Assembly (NCBI GenBank): GCA_900618425.1
Contig: UZAN01039515.1
Coordinates: 18,473-82,472 of the forward strand
Length of the DNA: 64,000 bases
DNA from: Echinostoma caproni
Taxonomy: Eukaryota; Platyhelminthes; Trematoda; Plagiorchiida; Echinostomatidae
Reading direction: 5' to 3'
In this document: in pieces, positions 50,419 to 62,010 of the stretch
Position numbering within the stretch: position 1 is the first letter of the stretch
Layout: every line of letters starts with the position of its first letter
Position numbers and translations under genes: made by a program
Notes under the pieces: model-generated
What the model was told of the DNA's origin: nothing
Databases searched by the model: none
Seen by the model: only the letters and a program-made list of their open reading frames with translations

Positions 50419-52954
50419 GATGCATTTACCTCGTGGGCAATCGACGATCTCCCTATGAGTGAAACCCACACCGAAAATCATCAACAGTGCCCGGTGCCTC
50501 TAAACAATCGAATGAGTTAATCCAAGTTGGAAACTCTAAACTCAATTTCTTCATTGTTATCAGTTCATTTGACCAACACTTTACGAGTTTCAACATTCAT
50601 GTTCTTTTTGTTTTATACAGGAACAATTGGAGCAGAAATAATAGCCATTACGGTGTAGGACTTCAATGATCCATTAACGAAGCCACCGATACATGATTGT
50701 TGAGTGGAACCTATATTTCATATGTGACATTTCATCCCCATGAAACTCTTCAGTATCATTGTTATTAGTTGGGGAAATGTCTTTGGTTGTAACTATTCAC
50801 CCTTCCGTTGTACTTCGCGCTGTGCTTCCACAGTACTACACTTATCTGATAGCCTTCTCAGGGGAAGTTCTTTTCAATGCTTTTACGTGGCGGACGCGTT
50901 TAATCACCAGAGGGATTGAAAAACAAGAGGAAATTCCCGACCTTAACTGGGTCTGTGAACTATTGGCAATTCACCTAGGGTAGGGGATTATAACGCCATG
51001 GTTTCGAACGAACCAAGCAGAAGCGTACGAACCACACCAAAATCTTACCGGTTATGGCACTGTTCAAGAGCCTGATTTGGCATCGAGTTTCCTTGTCTGA
51101 CTGCACTTTGGTTCATGGTTTACTCTTTCTCAGACATTGCTTGTATAACGTTTTAATAACTGGAAGGAAAAAAGTGTAGAAAAATAAATTTTTGTTGTGC
51201 TCTGTAAATGAACACTCACGTTCAAATATCGTTTGAACCCACGGGCACCGGTTCACAGTGGACTTCGGTTCTTATTTTTGATTCAATTAGCCGGAAGCTC
51301 ACACTATCATGCTGCAAAAAAATTTCCATGGAATTATTTCTCCCACAAGCAAATAACGACCAATTTTAATCGTAATGATTGCTCCGGCACCCGGTCCGGA
51401 TTCAGACATGTTGTGACTAAAATAACGGTACAAGTGCTCATTTACTTATGAGTAGTAAAAGTATGAAAAGTATGAAAAGTATGAATTTCTCGCAACCAGT
51501 CAACTTTTTCATGGGTGCATGAAGGAGCATCATGATCAGAGGATGTGTTGAACTCAACTATATTTGTGTGCATAAATTCAGATCACATTTTGGTAAAAGA
51601 GTTATAGTTTAGGGGGGTGGAGGACATGACAAATTCTCTTGGGTGTCCCCAAATGAAGCTACATCTTTTGTGATCGAAGTCACTTAAAAGGCATTCGAGC
51701 TGGGTCCACTAACTCGAAAAGGTTATTCTTTTAAAAAGCAGGACCCATATCCTATATTTTAAAATGATTTATTCCTATCATGACTGATATTACTTCTGAA
51801 ACATGTGGATGAAATAATTCGTGTGAATTTGGTGATAAATTCAATACTGTGTAGGCGGTCAACGAACTCCATGGATCGAGAACTCACACATAATATATAA
51901 ATAGGGAAGTTGGTTAGAACAATTCGCATGAAAAATACAAGAAAAATAGCAATAAGTGAAATAATTGTAAATAAGAAGGGAAAGAAACTCGGATATTTGT
52001 TTGTTAAATGCAGTAAGTCCATTCAAGCTGGAAAAGTGATTTCTGAATACCATGGCTACGGTTGCCCTAGATTATATAAATGAAGGAAACTGGCGAATTG
52101 ACTTTTTTCTACTTTATCAAGTTATTAGCTCTATAGCTTCACACCCTTACCAAAAAATCGAAAAATTGACAAATCTCAAGACTTCTGCGCCAACATTGAC
52201 GCTCCTTTCCCTATTGAAATTGTGTTTTCAAATTAACTATGAACTGATAATCCTGTACAAATGTATATATCTATTTCAACTAAGCGCACTAGAATTAATT
52301 CCTACAGGATTTAAATGCAATTGCATTAGGATCCTATGTCGCCTTTATCTATTTATCTATCTATCTATCTATCTATCAGTCTACTCCTGTGCTCCACTAA
52401 GAATTTTCAATCATTGAAGGTATCAATATTTCAGGCACATATTACCATTCGGATAATAATCACGTCACAGAAGAAAAAATCACGTATTAGAAAACAAATC
52501 TTTCCAGAGTATCTTGAGGTTGTAGCATAAGAGGGACAATAAAAAAGACGGTGAAACTTGCAGTGAACGAACACCATCCCTAACTACATTTGAAAAATGA
52601 AAACGAGTTTCCTATTCCATTGAAATTTATCACATTTTCCCCCTATGTCCAAATTATCGTACCACGGTAATCGGATGCTCAATCGCACGTGGATTTGGAT
52701 TTCATTTTACATCTGTTGTACACAGTGTCAAAAAAATGAAACTTTTATTGGTCATCTATGTTTTCCAATATTATTTGATTTGTTTTTAATTGGTACTCAG
52801 GATTAGATTTCCGTCCTCACTCATTAATCTACCCTAATTACTTCATTCTCCACTCGATGTATCTTACTCTATGAAAAACGGATTTACTTCAGCATGGTAT
52901 CTTTACTGAATTCACATTGTATTCCATTATGACATGAATAGTTAGGGGTAGCCT
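50419..52954. other. no gene recognised
   Basis: AT-rich. It holds a 9-mer tandem (AAAAGTATG, three copies, 51457-51484) and the (ATCT)n tract listed next. Frames at 51759-52417 show no domain. Confidence 0.5.
52343..52377. repeat. (ATCT)n microsatellite
   Basis: About eight TATC units, with one TATT variant at the left end. Confidence 0.9.
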
Positions 52955-55900
52955 ATCGATTGTATTGTATTATTGTATCACAGATGACTTGTGCAGGTGA
53001 CTGTGCCCACCATTCAGTCAAAAATGTGTTCACCGTTACAGTGGGATAGAAAATAAAATGAAAATGATATACAACAGTGATAAAACTTAATTAGGTTTTC
53101 ATCTTTGTAAGTTTAAAATTAGTTCGTTAGGGATCCTCACCGCGTCAGTGAGAATACGAGTCAGATAGGGAACCGTTGAGTTGCGGTAAATGTTTATGCG
53201 GGAGTGCAAGCAGTGAAAATTGGATCGGGTTGAAACGCGTGGGAACGGCAAACAGATAAATCGGGATTGAGTGGATGACTGGGGTCACTGCGTATCTTTT
53301 GAGCGAAGTTCTCACATGAAGTGATATGCAAATTACACAATTTTGTGATCAGAGTGTTTAAAGGAATAAGAGTAACACGGCTGATAATCATCAAACCGCG
53401 ACGTACAGTAATGAAATCCTTCCTAAGTAGACCAGAGAAAACAACGGGCGAACAATAAAGTATGATAGGAAAAATGCATTGATAAACAAAGGAACACAGT
53501 TTCATGCCTCACGCGAAATTGTTGTAGCCTGCGTATTTGAAAAGCTAAGCGTCGCAGTCTACCAACATAAGCAAGCACATTAGAAGACCACCGTAGATTG
53601 CTATCTATGGTAACTCCTCTGTATTTCGTGGTATGTGTTCTGGTGATGGATCAGGAATTGATGACTGAGGGATCCAGGGGGTATTTCGATCGGGAAAGAC
53701 TAAAAGTGCATCCAAAGCATTTCGAAGTATTCATTCGGAGACCGGATTTGTTCGAACATGATTGAACTTGCAACAAATTGTCGGAAAATGATTATCTGTC
53801 CGATTGACATTCGACCGCATCATCGGCAAACGTGAAGGTCTTGGCTGGGGGGATTGAGGGTAAGTCACCGATAAAAGTAGGAGGAGAGGACAGCACCCTG
53901 AAGGACTTTATAATTATTCACTAACGGTTTTCAAGTAGTGCCATTTCGTCCTTTGAGTCCTTCCTGTGAAATAATCTTTTAATCATGACAAAAAATTGTG
54001 GGGCAAACGAATGACTCTAACGCCTGAAAGAGAAGAGATAGTGGAATAGAATCAAAAGCCGAGGAATAGTCAAGGAAGACACAACGAACCGACTTTTGAG
54101 AACTATCTAAGGATCTGCAAAAAATGTGCATCATTGATTAGACGGCATCCAATGTGCATCTCTTTGGCTTGTAAGCAAACTGAAGGGGGTCATTGGGAAC
54201 AATAATACCAGATTGCAAGCGGATGAGAATATCGCGCTCTGCAAGTTTAAGTCCAATGGAGGTGATGCTTATAGGATGAAAGCGTTTAGACAAAATGCTA
54301 GATGAAGAGGATTTAGGAATGGGAACAATGGTGAACGGTCTCCAGGACTACGGAATCAAACAGCTGTAAATTGATTGGTTAATAAGGGACGTAAACATAT
54401 CTGTAACTGAGCCAGCGCTATATTTGAGCAATGCCGAAAATAAACCATCGGGGCGAACTGCGTTCGTGGTTTTTGTAGCTTAAAGAAGATGATAGACCTC
54501 CTAATGGGTGACAGGGTCTATGGTAGATAGGTGATCTGTGAGGTACGGCGATAGGAGATAATTCGAAGGATAAATGTATGCAGTACTGAGGCTGTCCACG
54601 TCCATAATTTTGTTCGTTGTCCGTTTCTTCTGTCTGCAAAGCAACCTGATCCCTTGTCATTGCCGTCTTCCATCTTCAGCTCCCAGAACTTGCTTTGCGA
54701 ATGAAGCATTCAGTATTTTAATCTCTGCCCTGATTTGCAGTGTAAATTGTTTGACATTGGCTGTTTAATGTATCTTGAACGCTAGTTCTTTTTGCCTTCT
54801 AAGAGCTTTCAGCCGCGGACAGCATATTTTGCCAGTGTAAACAAAGACTGTCTCCATAGGACAGCATAGAGTGAAAATCACGTTAGCTGTTCCTGTAAAA
54901 TGTTCCACAGAACTGGGAGATTGGTGAACAGAAGACCATGAGAATATTATAGCAAGAGATTTTCTGAGGAGAAGGAGTCTGCCTGCTGAAAGGTTCTGAA
55001 TTCTGATGTTCATTTGTTTTGTTTGAATAAAAGAGGGGTATGCTAACCGAGAGTAAACGTTTGGTCTAAGACATAGGAGACAAAGGTCACTAGATGAAAT
55101 TGGCGCCTTCAGTTTGAGAGCGAAGATATTAGGGTTATTGTAATAAGCTTGTCCAAAACAGCATTTCCTCTGGTGGGCGTTAAAGAGAGATCTGACATAC
55201 CGAAAGAAATTAAAGGTTAGGTTGATTCGTGATTAAAATCGCCGATAATTAAAATTAAATTATCATCCATTAAGGGAGCAATGAAAGGAATAATTGCATC
55301 GTAGAAATAAATAATTTCAGTTTGTGAGCAAGAAGGAGCAATGTATAGATTTGTAATGATAGGGCTCCGATAAGGGGAAAACCTGGGTCAACATGAAACA
55401 GTGAAGCAGTTAATACCATAGGAGAAGAAAACAAACAACGTTTAGGACTTGCCGCACCCACTGGAGTTAATGTAGGTTATTACACCACCTCCGGACTTCT
55501 TTTTGCTCCTTTCTCTGTCTCTTCGAAAACTTGCAAAACCAGGTACGGTGACCAGCGAATCGGCTATGTTTTCGTTGAGCCGCGATTCCCGTATGCATAT
55601 CATACACGTGTTTATGTGCACGCGATGAGTTAGTAGATCCGTGAGTTCCGCCACTGAGCTAAACAGTGAGCGAATTTTGGAACTGATTAATGATGGAACC
55701 GTCATCTTCACGGGAGGAATGTTTGCAAGCGCAGTCTGCCACCCGGCACGTTTTGGTTTCTTGCTCCAAGCGAAACATTCAGTTCGGGCAAAACCATGTG
55801 AGTTGGATAACACAGAAGAATAATAAGTATTCTTTAGGCGTAGTAATAATTCCTGGGATACGAACGTCGAGAGAACATGACAGAAATAAAGTAATAAATA

Positions 55901-56040
55901 ATAATAAATAAATAAATAATAATAATAAAGTAATAAATCGAAAGGCGCGAGCCATTAGGAAGTCAGAGGCTTTAGTTCACCCCCTGCTCTGATCAATGCC
56001 CCAAATTGGACCCGGTGTAATATGAGAGGAATCGTCGGTT
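52955..56040 (-). mobile_element. CR1/Jockey-like non-LTR retrotransposon, degenerate, family B
   Basis: On the minus strand the order is endonuclease, reverse transcriptase, C-terminus. The endonuclease part (55442-55813) reads SKIRSLFSSVAELTDLL, ESRLNENIADSLVTVPGF, FRRDRE and SGGGVITYINSS. Further on, IGDFNHEST (near 55240) matches the GDFN active-site motif of APE endonucleases. The reverse transcriptase shows FADDAVE (FADD at 53819-53830) and, downstream, YRGVTIDSNLRWSSNV. The C-terminus (53194-53505) reads YQCIFPIILYCSPVVFSGLL. Many stops and frameshifts make it inactive, but nearly all domains remain, unlike family A. The 3' end is an AATACAATACAAT tail near 52960. A TAA-rich run at 55880-55940 lies in the 5' part. 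Confidence 0.8.
55880..55940. repeat. (TAA)n-rich tract
   Basis: AATAAT/AATAAA units with interruptions, lying within the 5' leader of the family B element. Confidence 0.85.
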
Positions 56041-57559
56041 TTGTATTTGATTTAAAGTCGGTTTTCAGATAATTGTTCCTCATTTTCCTCATTTGTAAAA
56101 TTCGGTCGAGATTGATACATGTGCTCAAAGTTTGTTCGTGGGTTGGAGATCAGCCCTATACAGTTGATCTGGTCATCTTTATTCCAGGATAAGTGTGTTG
56201 ATAATTAAATTTAAACAGTCAAGAGAATCGTAGATATTTGGTGAAAGAAAATCATATATACTGTGTGAATTAGGAAATGAGTGATTTGAATAGTCAAACA
56301 ACATGTGCGCATTCTCTCGCACGGAAAGAAAGGTCGATCGACTAACTAACTCAAGCACCAGAACCTGATATGATCTCGCTTGGCCTGATCTTTCAACATC
56401 TGCCAGTCAATAGCTTGAACAGAAAATGCCGGATGGTTTAAGGCAAAATGAGGTGGACCATTTCCACTTTTACCTATCAGTGCACATTAGACAAAACGGA
56501 TCATTATTAAACCATGGGTGAAATGAGGTTGATTTCCGGATGAAAATTTATCAAAACCTCCTGAGGTTCCAGTTTCGTCATCGTGACTGAAGAGAACCGC
56601 AAAAAAATGCACCCAAGTATTCTCGGATGAGCACGAACTCAAGGTGGATAACACGACCGATAACAACAATCTGAGTAAAACTAAATGTGAAGATCCTGGT
56701 AAAACACGGTTGCATTTCTCAAATTCAATACAAAACTCAAACACATGGAAATACGGACATTCAAAATCAAATGTTTGTCGGGGACCCAAAAAACCGGTGC
56801 CCTACTCAAATCAATCTTATTATCTTATCTTATCTTATCTTATTATTATCTTATGTGCAATTTACCATATCCGTGGATGACTCAAATGTTGGTAAATATA
56901 GTGGCTCTCAATCGTAAAGTTTTGATACTTCACTGTGTGAAAGGCCCAGCTGAACTTGCCACTTGATTAGATAGTTGAATCATTTTAACCTAACGTTTTG
57001 CAAAATGTTTTCTGTTCATGTAGGTTCCATTTTTAGAAAATCCCTCCTCAAAAGCAATGGAATTTTATATGATCATGGCTTTTCAGTTAATGGTTGCCTT
57101 CCTCTTCCATTGATTAGTTAAACATTCTTATTATTACTTGCACTCAGAACAAACGTTTGAATTTTAAGAACATAGACCAAGCACAGTGACGATGGGCATT
57201 TCGTAAGATATGAAAATAGGCAGATGATCAGGCCTGACCTTAAAAAGATACACATACTCGGGACCACATAGAATAAACCCTACTTAACATTTTCCAGCTC
57301 ATACCTTGTGTCATGCAAATGAGGTGCGGTGAGAAATATTTTACATAGTGCCATGAATATTTACTCCCGACTGCGTTTAAAGAAGATTGCTTTCCACAAA
57401 AGACTCTAGTGGATGATGCTTATCCATAAAGATTTATTGTTGCACGTTGGTGAATAGAAGAAGAGACAATCAGTGGATCCGATCGACAATGTACCGAAGA
57501 ACCGTATTTCCTTGAGACTGGTCTTCAAAGCTAAGCATATAACGAACGGCAGGCGTAAG
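56041..57559. other. no gene recognised; (TCTTA)n at 56813-56853
   Basis: Overlapping frames on both strands at 56487-56966 have no domain. Four to five TCTTA pentamers with a TTA interruption follow CAAATCAATCT. The array could be a retroelement 3' tail, but no coding remnant was tied to it. Confidence 0.5.
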
Positions 57560-57980
57560 AAGCTGAAGGTGAGATAACATCGGAAATTTATGCTCTACAG
57601 CTTCGATTGAAACCGTATACCGAGGGGCTCCGTCCGGTAAACCATAAGCAGAGCCTATCGTTCACCTCTACTGCACCTGTGGCCCATCAGTTCAGGTGCA
57701 AATGCGGTAACAATTACATCGACATACACGAATGAGCCATTGTCCCAATGGATGTCCGAACACTGTCAAATGTATTTTTTATTACATTCACTTACGCAAC
57801 AAAATCTCGCAAGGCGCTCTGATAAGAAAAATCCTCTTTTCACAACTGGGTACAGTGTTGTCCCATATTTTATTCCGGTCGTTGTTACGCAATACAAATC
57901 CCAGGCTCTTATTTATCAGGGAAACAATGCCAATCCAGGAATGTAATTTAATTTTAGGTGCATGAAGGTTTCTGAAACAC
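57560..57980 (+). pseudogene. Penelope-like retroelement relic, GIY-YIG and C-terminus
   Basis: In shifting plus-strand frames one reads HQFRCKCGNNYI, then PLSQWMSEHC, then RSLLRNTNPRLLFIRET. This follows the order CxCGxxYIGRT, EHxPxWL and the C-terminal AIRxxxPxLCxQKE segment of Penelope-like endonuclease domains. Frameshifts separate each piece and the RT is missing. It is a second, older copy than the one near 6 kb and lies on the opposite strand. Confidence 0.45.
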
Positions 57981-59262
57981 AATCACTCAAATTGCCGTGG
58001 ATATGATTGCGCCATTGATCTCTCACCCCTTCCAGTGAGGGTTGTCCGTTAGACCACTACAATTATTTTAGGCTACTGAGGTGATCTTTCCTCTGTTGTC
58101 ACGAATTGATTAACAGATACCAAATGGTTCTATTAAAAAAAGAGACAAATTTTTCCAAGCTTCTGTATACCATATCACAGATTTAATCGATTGCAATTGT
58201 GCTCAAAATTGAGATTTACGTGGTCTATGAATTTCATAATAAATATCAGATGAAAAAAACAAAAAATCAAAAATGGAAATTGCATCTGTAGTCGTCGCGT
58301 TTGTCTACGATAAGTGCGATCGTGACTTTTTATGTGCTATTATGTGACTCCTGAATTACAAGTGTGTGGATACGCTTGAAACCATGATTCGAAGGCAGCA
58401 TTTCTCACATTTACGCTTTTTTTCAAAATTCTAAAAAGGTGAAAGGTCAGGATTCATACATAAATTTGTGCCTCTAAAATCAACAAAATTAGCGATCTGA
58501 GTAACCAAGAAAGAGAAGAATTGAAGGACAGAAAAATGTTTATCAATACCATCCGTGAAATGTCTAAGTGTACACTGGAATTGTTTTTCAGAATTGATCA
58601 CAGATGACTTGTTCATATGAATGGAAACAGACTTGAGCTCACGTTTACCCTTAAAAGATTGTTACAACGTTTAGCTCACTTGTATTAATTTTCTGTTGCA
58701 CAGACAGGATTGCTGCCAGTAATAAGCGTTATTTAAAAATAGAGTATGAAATAAATGACTCTGACGAAAAATCGTCTTTAAAAATTGGTCCGTACGTGTC
58801 ATATTCCAAACTAGGCTTCGTATGATATGTGCACAAGTTATTAGCAATTACAAACTGACATGCACAACGGTCGATTTTGTTCAACTGATTCTGAGACGTG
58901 ACTCATTATTTCGGTTTTGTTCGAAACAATCTTTCTTCCCTGTTAGGAGTTATCAAATGGGACTCATTGTGGCAAATAAGTTTCATTTTAGATGTCAAGG
59001 GACGTTTGGATTTAATTTTCGTAAGATACGACGAAATTATAAAACCAGATGTCTTATAATTGATTTGTGATGAGATCATTTCATTCAAACTACTTGGTGT
59101 CACATATCAGTCTGATGTTAACAACACCTTGTTTCCAAGGGTCGTTTCTCTTTTCACTATAACCCAATGATCTTTCGATTTTTAAGTTTGATGAATAATT
59201 TGCATTCTTTAATAATATTCTCTTGGTACAATAGTGACAAATAGAAAAGTAAATTGTTTCAC
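57981..59262. other. no gene recognised
   Basis: AT-rich. Frames at 58431-58616 and 58822-59070 show no domain. Confidence 0.5.
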
Positions 59263-59363
59263 TTTTTGACAGTCCAACAGCCACATTCCATCTTGGTCTA
59301 TTCATCTCAACTGCTCTGGATAACTCCCTAGCCAACTGTTCTGGGTTTTCTGAACCAAACAAG
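59263..59363 (-). CDS. candidate exon, about 33 codons
   Basis: On the minus strand, ATTTTATCTGGTTAG provides an acceptor. The open frame then reads SENPEQLARELSRAVEMNRP, followed by RWNVAVGLSKS. A donor-like AAAA|GTGAAA ends it after 101 bases. The peptide looks protein-like (an amphipathic helix), but I do not recognise it. Confidence 0.25.
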
Positions 59364-59659
59364 CTAACCAGATAAAATGAAGAGTGAATCAAGCTGTGCA
59401 ACCTTTGACAATCATGATTTGCGTGGGTTCAATTCAATTTGTTTTTGTTTTTTCAACATTCTCACCAAGTTCATTCTTGCCACCTGGGAAGAGCATGCCA
59501 GTCTGTAAAAGATGGAATGGGTATCTTTAAGCTGGCTAAGTAACCAGTAGAACGGAAGAAGAAAATATAATGCGCTTGGTACAAGTTGGTTGAAAACCAC
59601 GAATAATTTGCAACTAAAAATCACTTTTGTGCAGATATTCGGGAAGTAAAACAGAACTA
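59364..59659. other. no gene recognised
   Basis: The minus frame at 59412-59624 has no domain and does not continue into the candidate exon. Confidence 0.5.
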
Positions 59660-59780
59660 TCTGGTGGGAAAAATCATCATCATCATCACTTCACAAGCAC
59701 TGATGATGTCATCTCGGCTGGTGATGAAACGTTTGCAAACAAATTGCCAAGCTCGGCGAACAGGCGAAGTAAAAATCATA
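59660..59780 (+). repeat. Penelope-type terminal repeat with hammerhead-like core
   Basis: CTGATGA at 59700-59706 and GAAAC at 59726-59730 flank a possible stem II (GTCA 59708-59711 with TGAT 59722-59725, one G-U pair). The self-complementary GTTTGCAAAC (59731-59740) follows. The order and the GAAACGTTTGC block match the minimal hammerhead ribozymes described in Penelope-like element flanking repeats. The GAT before GAAAC would be GAC in a fully paired version, consistent with CpG decay. One extra U lies between the CUGAUGA core and stem II. Confidence 0.5.
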
Positions 59781-60059
59781 ACATTGAATCAACCACAGAT
59801 AAACTCAATTAGACACCAAATTGTTCACGTATTTGGCAAAATTTCTGCTTTCGCTATGGGATGGGCTTCGTTAAAGATACTAAAAACCTGTTTCACAACA
59901 TTGATGTTACACATTATCAAACCGCTTGGGAGGTTGTATTTTTTCTTAACTACTTGAACAATGTACAGCGAAAGTTTTCCTTCTGCATAAGTGAATACAA
60001 ACACATAGGCTCAAAACATATTGTGATAGAAGGCAGTACAAAGAGAGTCCTGGTTAGCG
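59781..60059. other. no gene recognised
   Basis: Ordinary AT-rich sequence after the Penelope-type repeat. Confidence 0.5.
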
Positions 60060-60480
60060 ACCGAGACAAGAATAGGGCTCATCCGACCAGACGCGCAGAC
60101 GCAGTGGCGGGAAGTGCCTCGTGAGACAATGTTGACTGCCCCTTCGAAACGAGCGAATCGACAATTACAGCCCGACAGACAATCCGCAGCTAACGGAAAA
60201 GATACCCACCGAATGCCACAACGTCGGAGCTGTCGATCAACGCATCTCGCGCCGCGATCGGGTCAAACCAGTCGGAATGGCACGCGGAAGAAGAGGCAAC
60301 GTACGTGCCAAGTGCGGACCAAAACCAACAAGGAATGACTCACAGAAAGATGCACGAATCATCCCGCCGCGCGGTTGAGAATTGACTGTATATAATCAAA
60401 CGCACACACTTTTTGCTTTTGAATTGGATCAATAGACGTTTTCCCAGCCAGCGAGCCTTCTCGCTGCAATATGAAGTGCA
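60060..60480 (+). repeat. GC-rich island with TATA motif, possible LTR or retroelement relic
   Basis: Composition rises sharply in G and C, and an Arg-rich frame (60114-60338) spans it without a recognisable domain. CTGTATATAATC at 60387-60398 looks like a pol II TATA box. About 90 bases later the composition returns to background after an AGCGAG/CTCGCT hairpin. This fits a retroelement end, but no pol domain or matching second repeat was found. Confidence 0.3.
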
Positions 60481-61877
60481 TTTTGTTATTTAAGAGTTGC
60501 AGGAAATCAATTCACCAAGTAAATGCATGTTTTTTCATGTCACTGGAAATGTTTGCATGATTGCAATTTCAGTTTAAGAATGAACCAATGAAACTAGTTG
60601 GGGTCTTTGTAAGCACCTACCATTTACAGATCATATTATAAGAAAATGACTGGTTCCAAGTACGATCACTTGAAATGAAAACTAACATCGGTATACATAT
60701 AGTTTTCAGTGGGTTTCCGTTCTCCGTTTTTCAATTTATACGCCACTGGACTAGAAACTTCGGTACAGGAACGTGTTTCAAGTTAACTTTTGGCATGACA
60801 CTAAGGATATTTTATAAATGCATTACATAATTTTGAAAGCGGATTCGGTTTTTTAAATGCCACAAGTATTCGTAGAATTAGTAGGTTTTATAAACAGCAC
60901 CGGGTATTTGCAAATGTTTTGCAACATTTCTATTTAATCGTGCGTTGACTTATACCTTGGTTGGAACTGAGTTGAGACAAAGTGATCAAAATCTTGCACG
61001 GACACCGATGATTCCCCCGTTATCGTTCAAATTCATACAGTACTGCATGGTGGTATATGGCCGGACTCCACCCTGTACTGAGCTGATGTATACTGCAATC
61101 TATGGCCAATACGTGGTTCCTTCATCTTCAATAATTTACCTGATAGATAACTGTGCTAATTGACTTGACCTCTTCACCCCCAATGGATGCACAGTATTTC
61201 AAGTAAATTGGTTAACAGATTGAGTTAGTCCTTCATGGGTTGAAGATGAGATTCGCGGCGAATTTTGAAAATTCTGACCCAATCGACCTAAATGATTAAC
61301 CAACGTGACCCAATTATTCTTTGATCACCACGGTTCAACTGGTTTGATCCGTAGGATAACTAACAAAAGCCCAAATATATAAAAATATAAATGGAAACAG
61401 TTATTTCAGAATTGAAGCTAATCAGCTTTGGACTGGCTTCGAGTCTCTTCATGATATGTTCAAAATGATTGTTTGATCGGTTTTTCTCAGTTCATGATTA
61501 TCCTTGTGATTGTTTCACAACAGGAATTACTGTAATCTGTTATTCTCGTCAGATTCTAGGAGTCAAATTGGTTTCATTGATGAATCATCGGATCACAATC
61601 TCGAATTAAACTCAAATAAAGTAGAGCACATTTATCGTAAACAGACAGTACCCACCTGAACTGCATCAAGTCTATTAAAAAGAGGTGATTGATTGAAAAA
61701 TGTTTGTGCCTGAGGATTTGCGATACCATATTCCGGGCTATCTGAGAAGGATTGCCTGCTATTTTATTTATAAATTTGGATCTAGATAAAAAAATATTGT
61801 ATTCAGTAACATACTTTTGTTCTGCAGACGCTCTGGATTTACGCCAAAATCAGTTCCAATATTGTAACAATAATCGT
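60481..61877. other. no gene recognised
   Basis: AT-rich. The frame at 60945-61163 shows no domain. Confidence 0.5.
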
Positions 61878-61927
61878 AAATCTAATCTAATCTAATCTAA
61901 TCTAATCTAATCTAATCTAATCTAATC
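61878..61927. repeat. (TCTAA)n pentanucleotide array
   Basis: Ten uninterrupted TCTAA units, preceded by AACAATAATCGTAAA. This could be the 3' tail of a lost non-LTR element. Confidence 0.9.
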
Positions 61928-61973
61928 TGATCCACCTTTGGGAATAGAAGGGAAAATTCGTCGTTTCACACAA

Positions 61974-62010
61974 CATTACTTGTGAGTAGTGTTAAACTGT
62001 GGGCGCAATC
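61974..62010 (+). repeat. dispersed repeat, partial copy 3
   Basis: ATTACTTGTGAGTAGTGTT followed by ACTGTGGG matches the core of the copies at 22269-22345 and 41533-41623. Confidence 0.4.

Noticed and set aside
50196..50471. Frames on both strands with similar words
   Set aside because: They are mirror images produced by the fold-back repeat.
56487..56966. Several overlapping frames around the TCTTA array
   Set aside because: No domain, frames on both strands, and simple sequence contributes part of them.
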